Below, piece after piece: positions 35,740-46,098 of a DNA stretch of 64,000 bases; positions within the stretch are counted from its first letter, which is position 1, and each line of letters starts with the position of its first letter. The position numbers and the translations under genes are program-made. The notes beneath the pieces are model-generated. The model saw only the letters and a list, made by a program, of their open reading frames with translations. It had not been told where the DNA came from and did not search any database. Origin of the DNA: Streptomyces sp. NBC_00513 (GTDB taxonomy: Bacteria > Actinomycetota > Actinomycetes > Streptomycetales > Streptomycetaceae). The DNA is taken from the NCBI RefSeq assembly GCF_041431415.1, contig NZ_CP107845.1, forward strand, positions 7,254,001 through 7,318,000. The letters run 5' to 3'.

Positions 35740-35778
35740 GGAGCGGCCACCACCCCGGTGCGGGGTGGTGGCCGCTCC
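35740..35778 (+). terminator. Strong terminator after vWA operon
   Basis: Perfect 17-bp stem, arms 35740-35756 and 35762-35778 (ggagcggccaccacccc), loop ggtgc, beginning 5 nt after the stop. Confidence 0.9.
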
Positions 35779-35936
35779 GCCGTCCGGCCCCCGCGCACGA
35801 CTCCCGCTCCTCCGTGCGCGTGAGCGCGCGGGGGCTGTCCGGGCGGATCCGGCCCGCCGCCGGCCGCGCCGACGTGGCGAAGATCGTTCGTCTCCTACGA
35901 TGGCGGCCCCCGTCGGCGGTCGCATCGAGGAGTGCC

Positions 35937-37793
35937 GTGTCCCGATCCCCCTGGTCCGCCGTACTGGCCACCCTGCCCCTGGTCGCCTCCGCCGTGCTCG
36001 CCACCGCGCTGCCGGCCTTCGCGACCGCCCCCGGGCACGACGGTGACGGCCACGCGGGCGCCGGTACCTCCCACCGGAGGCTCACCGCCGAGACCCGGCC
36101 CGCGGAAGCGGCCACCCTCGGCGAGGACCACGCCCGGGCCCACGCCGGCCGGCGAACGGCCGCCCGGGGCGCGCAGGGCTACCCCCAGGCGAAGCGCACG
36201 AAGAGCCTGGACGCGCTGGGCGCCTCCCAGCGGCGGGTCAACGCCGCCTTCACCGCGGCGCGGTCCGGACGCTTCACCGACTACTTCCCCGCCCCCGACT
36301 TCGGGGTCCACCTCGCCCAACTCCCCACGGGCAAGGTGCTCTTCTTCTCCTTCGAACGGGTCGAGGCGGACCCCACCAAGGAGACCGGGCCCACCGACCG
36401 GATCGGCGGCACCAACGCGGGCCGCGCCTACCTCTGGGATCCCGCCAAGGGCACGGGCGCCCGCGCCTTCAAGAACGTGCCGCCGCCCACCGTGCTGATG
36501 CCCGACGGCACGTACGTCCCGCGACCGGCCCCCTTCTTCTGCGCGGGCCACTCCTTCCTCCCCAACGGCATGGTCGGCGTGTTCGGCGGCAACGGCGGGG
36601 GCAAGGGCGGCACCGGCGCCCGACTGTCCTTCGTGTTCGACCCGTGGACCGAGACCTGGTTCCGCAACCGCGACATGGCCGTCGGCCGCTGGTACCCGTC
36701 CGTGGTCACCGGCGCCGACGGCCGCCAACTCGTCATGTCCGGGCAGGACGAACGCGGCACGGGGCACCCCACCCCGCTGGTGGAACGGTTCCCGGCCCGC
36801 GGTCGCCCCGTGCCCTGGCGCACGTACGACATCCCGGTGGGCCTGCCCGCGGAGCGGTTCGGGGCCGACGCCCCCTTCCGCAACGACTACCCGCACCTCT
36901 TCTCGCTCCGCGACGGCATGATCTACGGCCTCGGCCGCGACGCCGACCAGCAGTGGCTGTTCGACCCGGCCAAGGAGACCCGCGTCGACCTGCCCCGGCG
37001 GCCCGCGGACTTCCGGGGCTACGGATCCGCGGTGCCGCTCCCGGCCGGCTTCCGGGGCCCCGACTCCGTGCTGGTCCTCGGCGGCGACCCGCGCGACCCG
37101 CTCACGTACCGGCTGTCCGGCGGCGCCTGGAGCACGGACGGCCCCCGCGCGTTCGGCCGCACCCAGGACGACACGCTGATCCTGCCGGACGCGACCCTGC
37201 TCACCGTCAACGGAGCCCTCGACACCCGCGACTACGGCTTCGGGCCGTTCAACCCCAAGGCCGACCTCAAGTACCGGCAGATCGAACTCCGCGACGCCCG
37301 GGGCCACTGGAGCCTGGGACCCGCCCAACGCCTGCCCCGGGGATACCACTCCAATGCCCTCGTCCTGCCCGACGGGCGGGTCCTGGTCACCGGGGACGAA
37401 CTCCAACAGATCGCCAACGACCCCGACATCACGGACGGCATGGACGGCAGCATCGAGCTGTACGAACCCGCCTACCTGCACCGCGGGACCCGCCCCGCCC
37501 TCGACGGGGTTCCCGGCCACGCGCTCGCCCACGACACCGACTTCCAGGTGCGCACCTCCACCCCCGGGGAGGTGGCGCGGGCCGTGCTGCTCGCGCCGAC
37601 GACCGTGACCCACTCGATCAACACCAGCCAACGGCACCTGGAACTGCGCCGCACCGGCGCCCGGGGCGACACCCTCGACCTGCGGACGCCGCCCTCCGCC
37701 GCCGACGCCCCGCCCGGCTACTACATGCTGTTCCTGCTGAACTCCCGGGGCGTCCCCAGCACGGCGAAGTGGGTCAAGCTGGGCGTCCGCTAG
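35937..37793 (+). CDS. Galactose oxidase-like radical copper oxidase (GlxA-like)
   Basis: 618 residues from the GTG at 35937, with GAGGAG (35927-35932) upstream and a signal peptide directly after. Copper and cofactor residues can be lined up with galactose oxidase: Cys202 (FFCAGHS) and Tyr253 (GRWYPSV) for the Cys-Tyr crosslink, Tyr470-His471 (GYHSNALVLPDGRVLVTG), and His559 (THSINTSQRH). Kelch-like repeats fill the middle and a DUF1929-type domain the end. GlxA proteins oxidise terminal alcohols of surface glycans and act with the CslA synthase in hyphal tips. No cslA is in the window, so this may be a paralogue. Its stop overlaps the convergent gene by 4 bp. Confidence 0.9.
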   Translation: MSRSPWSAVLATLPLVASAVLATALPAFATAPGHDGDGHAGAGTSHRRLTAETRPAEAATLGEDHARAHAGRRTAARGAQGYPQAKRTKSLDALGASQRRVNAAFTAARSGRFTDYFPAPDFGVHLAQLPTGKVLFFSFERVEADPTKETGPTDRIGGTNAGRAYLWDPAKGTGARAFKNVPPPTVLMPDGTYVPRPAPFFCAGHSFLPNGMVGVFGGNGGGKGGTGARLSFVFDPWTETWFRNRDMAVGRWYPSVVTGADGRQLVMSGQDERGTGHPTPLVERFPARGRPVPWRTYDIPVGLPAERFGADAPFRNDYPHLFSLRDGMIYGLGRDADQQWLFDPAKETRVDLPRRPADFRGYGSAVPLPAGFRGPDSVLVLGGDPRDPLTYRLSGGAWSTDGPRAFGRTQDDTLILPDATLLTVNGALDTRDYGFGPFNPKADLKYRQIELRDARGHWSLGPAQRLPRGYHSNALVLPDGRVLVTGDELQQIANDPDITDGMDGSIELYEPAYLHRGTRPALDGVPGHALAHDTDFQVRTSTPGEVARAVLLAPTTVTHSINTSQRHLELRRTGARGDTLDLRTPPSAADAPPGYYMLFLLNSRGVPSTAKWVKLGVR

Positions 37794-38356
37794 GTCGCGC
37801 GCAGGGTACGGAGGGCCTTGTCGAGACGGTCCCGGCGGGCCTTCGGGGTGAGGGCCTGGAGCAGCGGCAGGATCAACTGGTAGCGCCCGGTCCGGTCGAG
37901 CGCCTCGAAGGCCGAGCGCGCCCGCGGGTCGGCCGCCAGCGCGGCGGCCAGGTCCGGCGGGACCTCGGCGTTCTTCTGCGACGCGTACGCCGCGTCCCAG
38001 CGACCGTCCTCGCGCGCCTCGCGCACCTCGGCCAGCCCGGGCTCGCGCATCCGCCCGGCGGCCGTCAGCAGCGCCACCTTGTCGACGTTGACCCGCGACC
38101 ACAGGCTCCGGGGGCGACGCGGCACGTACTTCTGGAGGTAGTACACGTCGTCGAGGGACCTGCGCTGCCCGGAGATCCAGCCGTAACAGAGCCCGATGTC
38201 CACGAGTTCGTCGTCGGTGACCGACGGGACGCCGCTCCTCTTCTTGGCCACCTTCACCCAGACGCCCGCCTCGCGCGCGTGATGCTCCGACAGCCAGCCC
38301 TCGAACGCCCCGGCGTCCGCGAAGGCGATGATCTCCACGCCGTCCAACTCGTCCAT
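37790..38356 (-). CDS. YdeI/OmpD-associated family protein
   Basis: 188 residues. N-terminal half: FADAGAFEGWLSEHHAREAGVWVKVAKK, then DELVDIGLCYGWISGQRRSLD and RPRSLWSRVNVDKV, the hallmark order of the YdeI family. C-terminal half: VPPDLAAALAADPRARSAFEAL and a Lys/Arg-rich end with KARRDRL. Soluble, cytoplasmic; molecular role poorly known. The stop codons of this gene and the oxidase overlap on opposite strands. Confidence 0.87.
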   Translation of the reverse strand: MDELDGVEIIAFADAGAFEGWLSEHHAREAGVWVKVAKKRSGVPSVTDDELVDIGLCYGWISGQRRSLDDVYYLQKYVPRRPRSLWSRVNVDKVALLTAAGRMREPGLAEVREAREDGRWDAAYASQKNAEVPPDLAAALAADPRARSAFEALDRTGRYQLILPLLQALTPKARRDRLDKALRTLRAT

Positions 38357-38489
38357 GCGCGGCAGGCTATCGCCGTCCCGGCGGCCTCAGCCATCCCCTC
38401 CGCCCCGGTTTCGCCGGCAGACCCATCCGCAGCGGGACCGGCCCCGAATAACGGTCGACCCATGTCACCCCGAGGTGAGCGAGGCCGCG

Positions 38490-38735
38490 ATGCGCAACCA
38501 CCACAACCCCGATGGCCACGAATGGCATCCGCTGGTCGGACGCCTCGTGCGGGACACCGCGTCCGGTGTCGAGGGGCGGCTGATGGCCGTGGTCCGCGAG
38601 GAACTCCCCAGCCACACCGGCACCCCCCGCTGGATCCGACGCGCGTACATCCGCCCGCGCGGCGGGGGAGTGGAGCGCATCGCCGACCTCGCCGACGTCG
38701 AACCCGTCGACGCGGCCAGCCTGTCGCTCGTCTGA
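38490..38735 (+). CDS. Small hypothetical protein
   Basis: 81 residues from the ATG at 38490; an in-frame GTG at 38475 is an alternative. It opens HNPDGHEWHPLVGRLVRDTASGVEGRL, a His-rich start followed by a short beta-barrel-like pattern (GRLMAVVREE, PRWIRRAYIRPRGGGVERIADL). No membrane segment or cysteine. Convergent with the heme A synthase gene, 7 nt apart. Family unknown. Confidence 0.6.
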   Translation: MRNHHNPDGHEWHPLVGRLVRDTASGVEGRLMAVVREELPSHTGTPRWIRRAYIRPRGGGVERIADLADVEPVDAASLSLV

Positions 38736-38742
38736 GCCCGGT

Positions 38743-39738
38743 TCAACCGCGCGCCGCGCCACCGACCGTCTCCCGGTGTGCCGCGCCCGCGCCCGCGTAG
38801 GGGCCGGTCCGCGCCGCGTCCGCCGCCCGGACCTCCAGATGGACCCGCAGCACGCCGACCCACACCAGGGCCGACCCCAGCAGGTGCAGGATCACGGCGA
38901 GCGCCGGCAGCCCCGTCAACGACTGGAACAGACCCACCGCGCCCTGGGCCACCAGCACGGCGAGGAAGCGCACCGTCGTGCGGCGCGCGGCACCGTACCC
39001 CTGCCGCGGCAGCACGGCGAGGAGCCGCCCGGCGAGCACCAGTACCGCCGCGGCCAGTACGCCGTGCGCCACCGTGACGGTGGCCCAGTCGAACGGCATC
39101 CGACGCACGTCGGAGGAGTCCCCCGCGTGCGGACCGGAACCGGTGGTCACGGTGCCCACCACGACCAGCAGGGCCGTCGTGGCCACCAGCGCCCACGACT
39201 GCGAGCGATGACGGCCGGCCGGCGGCCGACGGGGGCAGAGGTCCGCGGCGGGCCCACTGTCCCCGGCGGGCACCGCGTGCCGGGTCCACACGGCGGCGGT
39301 CAGCAGCAGCGTCGCGGCGAGGAAGTGCGCGGCGACCACGTAGGGGCTCAGCCGCATCCACACCGTGACCCCGCCCACCAGGGCGTTCAGGACCACGACC
39401 CAGAACTGCGCCCAGGCGCCGCGCAACACCGCGGGCATCGGGCGGCGCTGGAGGCGGGCGGTGACCACGACCCACCCCACGATCACGCACAGCACCCCGG
39501 TGAGGAGCCTGTTGCCGAACTCGATCGCGCCGTGCAGCCCCATCTCGGAGGTGGGGGCCAAGGTTTCCGTCGTGCACATCGGCCATTCGGGGCAGCCCAG
39601 GCCGGAACCGGTGACCCGGACGATCCCGCCGCCGACGACGATCGCGATGCTCGCCACCACGGACGTCGTCGCGGCCCGACGGACGCTGCGGGGACCGAGC
39701 GCGAACCTGCCCGCCGCCCAAGAGAGAGGAGTGCGCAC
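38743..39738 (-). CDS. ctaA: Heme A synthase (COX15/CtaA)
   Basis: 331 residues from the GTG at 39738, which follows GGGGAAGG; a longer frame to 39906 has no such site. Eight transmembrane helices in two four-helix halves. The first half has the conserved GIVRVTGSGLGCPEWPMC with a Cys pair and then HGAIEFGNR (His plus Glu). Further heme-ligand histidines are in AAHFLAA, VAHGVLAA and ILHLLGSA. It converts heme O to heme A in the membrane for cytochrome aa3. No ctaB or cytochrome oxidase subunits adjoin. Typical length. Confidence 0.9.
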   Translation of the reverse strand: MRTPLSWAAGRFALGPRSVRRAATTSVVASIAIVVGGGIVRVTGSGLGCPEWPMCTTETLAPTSEMGLHGAIEFGNRLLTGVLCVIVGWVVVTARLQRRPMPAVLRGAWAQFWVVVLNALVGGVTVWMRLSPYVVAAHFLAATLLLTAAVWTRHAVPAGDSGPAADLCPRRPPAGRHRSQSWALVATTALLVVVGTVTTGSGPHAGDSSDVRRMPFDWATVTVAHGVLAAAVLVLAGRLLAVLPRQGYGAARRTTVRFLAVLVAQGAVGLFQSLTGLPALAVILHLLGSALVWVGVLRVHLEVRAADAARTGPYAGAGAAHRETVGGAARG

Positions 39739-40013
39739 GATCGACCTTCCCCGAGGGCGCGCCGCCGCGGGGGAGCGCGCGTTGATCAAGAGGGCCCAGC
39801 CTACGACCGTGCCCGGGGCGTTCTTGACGGGGTGTCGGTCATCGTTCGGTCGGGCGGGCCCGCACGCGTCCGCGGGTTGTGCGTTCTCGGACCATTCCGT
39901 GCGCACGGTGGGGAAAGAGGCGAGGGCGCCGCGATCGTACGTTCGGGGAGTGCCGAGCCGCGGGAGCCGCGGCGGTCGGCCCTCATCGCCTCCCCTTGAG
40001 AAAAGGACCCCTC

Positions 40014-40676
40014 ATGTTCGACATCACCAAGGTCCGGGCCGCCGGCGGCCGGGACCTGCTGACGCCCGAGAACTCGGTCATGCTCTTCGTCGACCACCAA
40101 CCGCAGATGTTCTTCGGCGTCGGCAGCGGGGACCGCGCCGCGATCATCAACAGCACCGTGGGCCTCGCCAAGGCCGCCCGCGCCTTCGAGGTCCCCGCCG
40201 TGCTCACCACGGTCGCCGCCGAGTCCTTCTCCGGCCCGATCCTGCCGCAACTCGCCGCCGTGTTCCCCAAGCAGGACACCATCGACCGCACCTCCATGAA
40301 CGCCTGGGAGGACGAGGCGCTCGTCGAGGCGGTCAAGGCCACCGGTCGCAAGAAGATCATCCTGTCGGGGCTGTGGACCGAGGTCTGCCTGGTCCTGCCC
40401 GCGCTGTCCGCGCTGGAGCAGGGCTACGAGGTCTACGTGGTCTCCGACGCCTCCGGCGGCGTCAGCCCGGCCGCCCACGAGCACGCCCTGCAGCGCATGC
40501 TCGCCGCCGGCGCCGTCCCCGTCACCTGGGTACAGGTCCTGCTGGAACTCCAGCGCGACTGGGCCCGCCAGGAGACGTACGGCGCCGTGATGGAGATCGT
40601 CAAGGAGCACGCCGGCGCCTACGGCCTCGGCGTCGTGTACGCGCAGTCGGTCATCGGCGAACACGCGGCGGGCTGA
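40014..40676 (+). CDS. Isochorismatase-family cysteine hydrolase (YcaC-like)
   Basis: 220 residues; ATG after AAAAGGA. The catalytic triad of the family is visible: Asp27 (FVDHQPQM), Lys113 or 114 (GRKKIILSG) and Cys125 (WTEVCLV). The cis-peptide-type ILSGLWTEVC matches YcaC-like hydrolases, whose substrates are amides or ureide-like compounds and often unknown. First gene of a rightward group containing DoxX, alpha/beta hydrolases and an amidohydrolase. Confidence 0.9.
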   Translation: MFDITKVRAAGGRDLLTPENSVMLFVDHQPQMFFGVGSGDRAAIINSTVGLAKAARAFEVPAVLTTVAAESFSGPILPQLAAVFPKQDTIDRTSMNAWEDEALVEAVKATGRKKIILSGLWTEVCLVLPALSALEQGYEVYVVSDASGGVSPAAHEHALQRMLAAGAVPVTWVQVLLELQRDWARQETYGAVMEIVKEHAGAYGLGVVYAQSVIGEHAAG

Positions 40677-40682
40677 GCCGAG

Positions 40683-41189
40683 TTGGACACCGGCCTCCTG
40701 ATCCTGCGCCTCCTGGCGGGCCTGCTCGTCGCCGGCCACGGAGTACAGAAGATCAGTCACCGCCTCGGCGGGCACGGACTCGAAGGCGGGGCCCGGGAGT
40801 TCCGCGGCGACGGCTTCCGCGGCGGCAACCTGACCGCCCTCGCCGCCGGTACCGGCCAGATCGGCTCCGGGCTCCTGCTGGCCCTGGGGCTGCTCACCCC
40901 GCTCGCCGCCACCGGCGCCATCGGCGTCATGACGGTCGCGCTCACCGTGAAGTGGCACAACGGGCTCTGGGTGCAGAACGACGGCTACGAATACCCCCTG
41001 GTCCTGATCGCGACGGCGGCCGCCCTGGCGGCCACCGGACCCGGCGCCTGGTCCCTGGACCGGGTGCTCGGGCTGACGCCGTACCCCCTGTGGTGGCTCG
41101 GCGTCGCCCTGGTCTCGGGAATCGGCAGCGGACTGCTCACCCGGGTCGTCCTGCACACCGCCGCCCCACGCCCGACGGGCGACGCGTAG
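40683..41189 (+). CDS. DoxX-family membrane protein
   Basis: 168 residues; TTG start at 40683, 6 nt after the previous stop, so probably co-transcribed. Four transmembrane helices with DoxX landmarks: LLILRLLAGLLVAGHGVQKI, TGQIGSGLLLALGLLTPLAA, MTVALTVKWHNGLWVQNDGYEYPLVL and a C-terminal WWLGVALVSGIGSGLL. DoxX/DoxD-like proteins are linked to redox functions, but the role here is unknown. The start is the weakest part of the call. Confidence 0.85.
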   Translation: MDTGLLILRLLAGLLVAGHGVQKISHRLGGHGLEGGAREFRGDGFRGGNLTALAAGTGQIGSGLLLALGLLTPLAATGAIGVMTVALTVKWHNGLWVQNDGYEYPLVLIATAAALAATGPGAWSLDRVLGLTPYPLWWLGVALVSGIGSGLLTRVVLHTAAPRPTGDA

Positions 41190-42065
<876 letters not shown>

Positions 42066-42085
42066 CCGGACCCGACCCCCGAACC

Positions 42086-42132
42086 GCGCACGGGGACACC
42101 GCCGACCCCTCTCGTGCGGCGTCCCCGTGCGC
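42086..42132 (+). terminator. Terminator after the haloperoxidase-like gene
   Basis: Perfect 12-bp stem, arms 42086-42097 and 42121-42132 (gcgcacggggac/gtccccgtgcgc), loop 23 nt. Confidence 0.7.
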
Positions 42133-42307
42133 ACCTCCCGCCGCCGCACCCACCCCGCGCCCGCAGCGCCCACCCGGTCGGGCCAATCACGCCACACGCC
42201 GGGCGGTCTCCCGGCCCGGAGCGGTCGCCGGTGTGATCCTGAACGCCGCGATCACCCCGGCCGCCCCCTGCCACGCCCCGCCCCCGACCCTCCGAAGGAG
42301 CACCGTC

Positions 42308-43264
42308 ATGACCAACCGTCAGCCCGTACTGGAAACCGCCGCGCAGGCCTTCGCCAACGCCACCGCGCAGCCGCCGTACCTCTACCAGATCCCGCCCGCC
42401 GACGGCCGCAAGGCCGTGGACGACGTACAGAACGGCGAAGGCGTCTCGCTGCCCGCCGTCGACGAGGAGTGGATCACCGTCCAGGGCGGCCCCACCGGGG
42501 AGGTCCGCACCCGGATCGTCCGCCCCCGGGGCCTCACCGGCCCCCTGCCCGTCATCCTCTACATCCACGGGGCCGGCTGGGTCTTCGGCAACGCGCACAC
42601 CCACGACCGACTGGTCCGCGAACTCGCCGTCGGCGCCGGCGCGGCCGTCGTCTTCCCCGAGTACGACCTCTCGCCCGAGGCGCGCTACCCCGTCGCCATC
42701 GAGCAGAACTACGCCGTCGCCCGGTGGATCGGCCGCGAAGGACGGGACAAGGACCTCGACGGCACGCGCCTCGCCGTCGCCGGCGACTCGGTCGGCGGCA
42801 ACATGAGCGCCGCCCTCACCCTCATGGCCAAGGAACGCGGCGACGTCACCGTCGTCCACCAGGTGCTCTTCTACCCGGTCACCGACGCCGCCTTCGACAC
42901 CGAGTCGTACGAGCAGTTCGCCACCGGCTACTTCCTGCGCCGCGAGGCGATGCAGTGGTTCTGGGACCAGTACACGACCGACGAGTCCGACCGTGCCCGG
43001 ATCACCGCCTCGCCGCTGCGCGCCTCCCTCGACGAACTCACCGGACTGCCTCCCGCCCTGATCATCACCGCCGAGGCCGACGTCCTGCGCGACGAGGGCG
43101 AGGCGTACGCGGCCAAGCTGCGCTCCGCCGGCGTGCCGGTCACCGCCCTGCGCGTCCAGGGCACGATCCACGACTTCGTCATGCTGAACGCGCTCCGGGA
43201 GACCCGGGCCGCGGAACTCGCCATCGGTCTCGCCGTCGACACCCTGCGCGAGGCCCTCGCGTGA
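42308..43264 (+). CDS. Alpha/beta hydrolase, hormone-sensitive-lipase type
   Basis: 318 residues; ATG with gaaggag upstream. HSL-type signature: oxyanion loop IHGAGWVFGNAHTHD (HGAG in place of HGGG), nucleophile GDSVGGN with Ser161, acid in TAEADVLRDEGEAYA and His in GTIHDFVML. Cytoplasmic carboxylesterase of small acyl esters. Its stop overlaps the amidohydrolase start (GTGA), so the two are coupled. Confidence 0.93.
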   Translation: MTNRQPVLETAAQAFANATAQPPYLYQIPPADGRKAVDDVQNGEGVSLPAVDEEWITVQGGPTGEVRTRIVRPRGLTGPLPVILYIHGAGWVFGNAHTHDRLVRELAVGAGAAVVFPEYDLSPEARYPVAIEQNYAVARWIGREGRDKDLDGTRLAVAGDSVGGNMSAALTLMAKERGDVTVVHQVLFYPVTDAAFDTESYEQFATGYFLRREAMQWFWDQYTTDESDRARITASPLRASLDELTGLPPALIITAEADVLRDEGEAYAAKLRSAGVPVTALRVQGTIHDFVMLNALRETRAAELAIGLAVDTLREALA

Positions 43265-45168
43265 CGGCCGGCATGCCCGTCGGAGGCATATCCCCGGCCC
43301 CCGACGGGCGGCTACCGGCCGCCGACCTGATCGTGCGCAACGCCAAGGTGTTCACCGGGGACCCGGACCGGCCGGCGGCCCGCGGTGTCGCGATCCGCGA
43401 CGGCCGGATCGTGGGCATCGGCGACGACCACGAGCTCGGGCGCCTGGTGGGCCCGGCGACCAGGGTGATCGACGCCCTGGGGCGCCGGGTCGTCCCCGGT
43501 CTGAACGACTCGCACCTGCACGTCATCCGGGGCGGCCTCAACTACGTGCTGGAGCTGCGCTGGGACGGCGTGCGTTCCCTGCGCCACGCCCTGGCCATGC
43601 TCCGCGAACAGGCCGGCCGGACCCCCAAGGGGCAGTGGATCCGGGTCGTCGGCGGCTGGACCGCGGAGCAGTTCGTCGAACGTCGGATGCCGACCGTGGC
43701 CGAGTTGAACGCCGCCGCGCCCGACACTCCGGTGTTCGTGCTCCACCTCTACCAGTCGGCCCTGATGAACCGCGCCGCGGTGCGGGCCGCCGGATTCGAC
43801 CGCGACACCCCCGACCCGCGCGGCGGACAGATCGTGCGCGGCAGGGACGGCGAGCCGAACGGCGTGCTCCTGGCGGCGCCGAGCGCGCTCGTCCTGTACT
43901 CCACCCTCGCCAAGGCGCCCACCCTGGACGAGGCCGACAAGCGCACCTCCACCCGACACTTCCTGCGGGAACTGAACCGCTTCGGCCTGACCTCGGCGGT
44001 GGACGCGGCCGGCGGCTTCCAGAACTTCCCCGACAACTACGCCACCGTCACCGACCTGGCCCGCACGGGAGAGCTGACCCTGCGGATCGCCTACCACCTG
44101 TTCCCGCAGACGGCCGGCCAGGAGATCGCCGACCTGACCCGTTGGACCGAGACGGTCAGTCCCGAGGACGGCGACGAGTGGCTCCGCCTGAACGGCGCGG
44201 GCGAGAACCTGACCTGGGCTGCCGCCGACTTCGAGAACTTCTCCGAACCGCGACCCGAACTCGCCGCCGGCTACGAGAGCGAGTTCGAGACGGCGGTGCG
44301 GCTCCTTCTGGAGAAGGGTTGGGGCTTTCGCCTGCACGCCACCTACGACGAGACGATCCGCCGCGACCTGGCCGTCTTCGAGAAGCTCGCCGCCGAAGGA
44401 CTGTTCCCGGGAGCCGGCCGCTGGCTCTTCGACCACGCCGAAACGGTCTCCGACGACAGCCTGGACCGCATCGCCGCGCTCGGCGGCGCCCTGTCCGTCC
44501 AGAACCGGATGTCGTTCCAGGGCGCCGCCTTCCTGGACCGGTACGGGCACGAGGCCACCTCCCGCACACCGCCGGTCCGCGCGATGCTGGACCGCGGCCT
44601 GACCGTCGCCGCGGGGACGGACGCCACGCGCGTGTCCTCGTACAACCCGTGGGTCTCGCTGCACTGGCTGGTGACGGGCCGGACCGTCGGCGGTACGTCG
44701 CTCTACCCGGCCGGGAACCTCGTCGACCGGGAGACGGCGCTGGTCCTCTACACCCGCGGCGGTGCCCGACTCACCGGCGAGGACGACGTGAAGGGCGTCC
44801 TGAAGGAGGGCTTCCTCGGCGACCTCGCCATCCTGACGCAGGACTACCTGACCGTCCCCGAGGACGCGATCCCCGACATCGAGTCCGTCCTCACGGTCGT
44901 CGGCGGTCGGATCGTCCACGCCACGGCCGAGTACGAGGGCCTCGACGAGCCGGTCCCGCCGGTCAGCCCGCACTGGAGCCCGGTGGCCCACTTCGGCGGC
45001 TACCAGGCCCGGCCGGCGTACGGGGCGGGCGGGGCCGGCGGTGTCCGGCAGGCCGACGCGATGGCGGAGGTCGCGGCGGAGTCCGAACACCACCGGCTCT
45101 GGCGTGTCGCGCGGGGCGAGGCGCCCGACGCGGCGCCGCCCGTCGCCGACCCCTGCTTCACGCACTGA
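43261..45168 (+). CDS. Amidohydrolase, YtcJ-like
   Basis: 635 residues. N-terminal beta-domain DLIVRNAKVFTGDPDRPAARG, then the metal-site entrance VVPGLNDSHLHVIRGG. The mid-section FRLHATYDETIRR and WLFDHAETVSDDSL supply further His ligands, and VAAGTDATRVSSYNPW has the late Asp. This is the order of YtcJ-type metal-dependent hydrolases, which cleave amides. Substrate unknown. Coupled upstream to an HSL-type esterase; about 100 bp downstream is a putative acid transporter. Confidence 0.9.
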   Translation: MTAGMPVGGISPAPDGRLPAADLIVRNAKVFTGDPDRPAARGVAIRDGRIVGIGDDHELGRLVGPATRVIDALGRRVVPGLNDSHLHVIRGGLNYVLELRWDGVRSLRHALAMLREQAGRTPKGQWIRVVGGWTAEQFVERRMPTVAELNAAAPDTPVFVLHLYQSALMNRAAVRAAGFDRDTPDPRGGQIVRGRDGEPNGVLLAAPSALVLYSTLAKAPTLDEADKRTSTRHFLRELNRFGLTSAVDAAGGFQNFPDNYATVTDLARTGELTLRIAYHLFPQTAGQEIADLTRWTETVSPEDGDEWLRLNGAGENLTWAAADFENFSEPRPELAAGYESEFETAVRLLLEKGWGFRLHATYDETIRRDLAVFEKLAAEGLFPGAGRWLFDHAETVSDDSLDRIAALGGALSVQNRMSFQGAAFLDRYGHEATSRTPPVRAMLDRGLTVAAGTDATRVSSYNPWVSLHWLVTGRTVGGTSLYPAGNLVDRETALVLYTRGGARLTGEDDVKGVLKEGFLGDLAILTQDYLTVPEDAIPDIESVLTVVGGRIVHATAEYEGLDEPVPPVSPHWSPVAHFGGYQARPAYGAGGAGGVRQADAMAEVAAESEHHRLWRVARGEAPDAAPPVADPCFTH

Positions 45169-45200
45169 CGGCCCCGCACACGCCCGGCTTCACGCTGAAC

Positions 45201-45251
45201 GGTCCCACGCACCGAACGGTCCCACGCACCGAACGGCTTCACGCACCGAAC
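45201..45251. repeat. Three tandem 17-bp repeats
   Basis: ggtcccacgcaccgaac at 45201-45217 and 45218-45234 is identical, and 45235-45251 differs at three bases. A truncated relative (ggcttcacgctgaac) precedes at 45186-45200. Located between the amidohydrolase stop and the next start, ending 15 nt before that ATG. Confidence 0.85.
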
Positions 45252-45266
45252 AAGGGAACCCACCAC

Positions 45267-45992
45267 ATGAGTACCGCCTCCGTCCCCGGCGAGGCCGGGG
45301 ACACCGAACCGGCGCCGCCCGGCCGCCGGTTCGAACCGGACCTCAGGGCGATGACGCGGATCAACCTGCGGCCGATCGCCTCGCCCATGCCGCTCGGCTT
45401 CTTCACCGTGGCCATCGCCTCCGTGATGACCGGCTGTCTCCAACTCGGCGTCTTCGAGGCCGGGGACCGGCGTGCCGTGGCCCTAAGCGTGCTGCCCGCG
45501 TTCGCGCTGCAACTCGTGGTGAGCGTCCTCGCCTTCGGGGCCCGGGACGTGATCGCGGCCACGCTCATGGGAACCTTCGCGGGCAGTTGGCTCGCGTACG
45601 CCCTGGTCGTCGGTACCGGAGCCGCCGGCGGGCACCGGGTGCTCGGGGTGTTCAACCTCGCGTTCCTGTGCTTCGGGGCGCTGATGGCGGCCGTGACCCG
45701 GCCCAAACGGGCCCTGTGGCTGGTTCTGGTGGTGTCCCTGCCCCGCTGGGCGGCCACCGGACTGGCCGGGCTGACCGGGGCCGACTGGATCGGGTACACG
45801 GCGGGCGCCCTCGGCATCGCGGTGGCGCTGGTCGCCACGTACGCGGCCTTCGCGTTGATGCTGGAGGACATGCGCAGTGAGGAGGTCCTCCCCATCGGCC
45901 GCAGCGGGCCCGCCCACACGGCCGTCGAGGGCGACCTCGCGGTCCAGCTCCGGAATCTCGAACGGCAGGCGGGTGTGCGGCGCACGCTCTGA
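45267..45992 (+). CDS. GPR1/FUN34/YaaH-like membrane protein
   Basis: 241 residues; ATG preceded by AAGGGAA. Six hydrophobic helices from about residue 40 to 205. IASPMPLGFFTVAIASVMTGC resembles the N-P-x-P-L-G first-helix signature of acetate/succinate permeases, with Ser in place of Asn. A charged C-terminal region of about 40 residues follows. May import or export a small carboxylate released by the upstream hydrolases; that link is inference. Confidence 0.72.
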   Translation: MSTASVPGEAGDTEPAPPGRRFEPDLRAMTRINLRPIASPMPLGFFTVAIASVMTGCLQLGVFEAGDRRAVALSVLPAFALQLVVSVLAFGARDVIAATLMGTFAGSWLAYALVVGTGAAGGHRVLGVFNLAFLCFGALMAAVTRPKRALWLVLVVSLPRWAATGLAGLTGADWIGYTAGALGIAVALVATYAAFALMLEDMRSEEVLPIGRSGPAHTAVEGDLAVQLRNLERQAGVRRTL

Positions 45993-46098
45993 ACGGCCGT
46001 GCCGGTGCGATGTCGCAGGTCACCGGGGTGCGGCGGGCTTCGACCCCGCACGGCCGGGCCCGCCGGCCCGCTGGGGAGACCGCGTCAGGCGGGACCCC

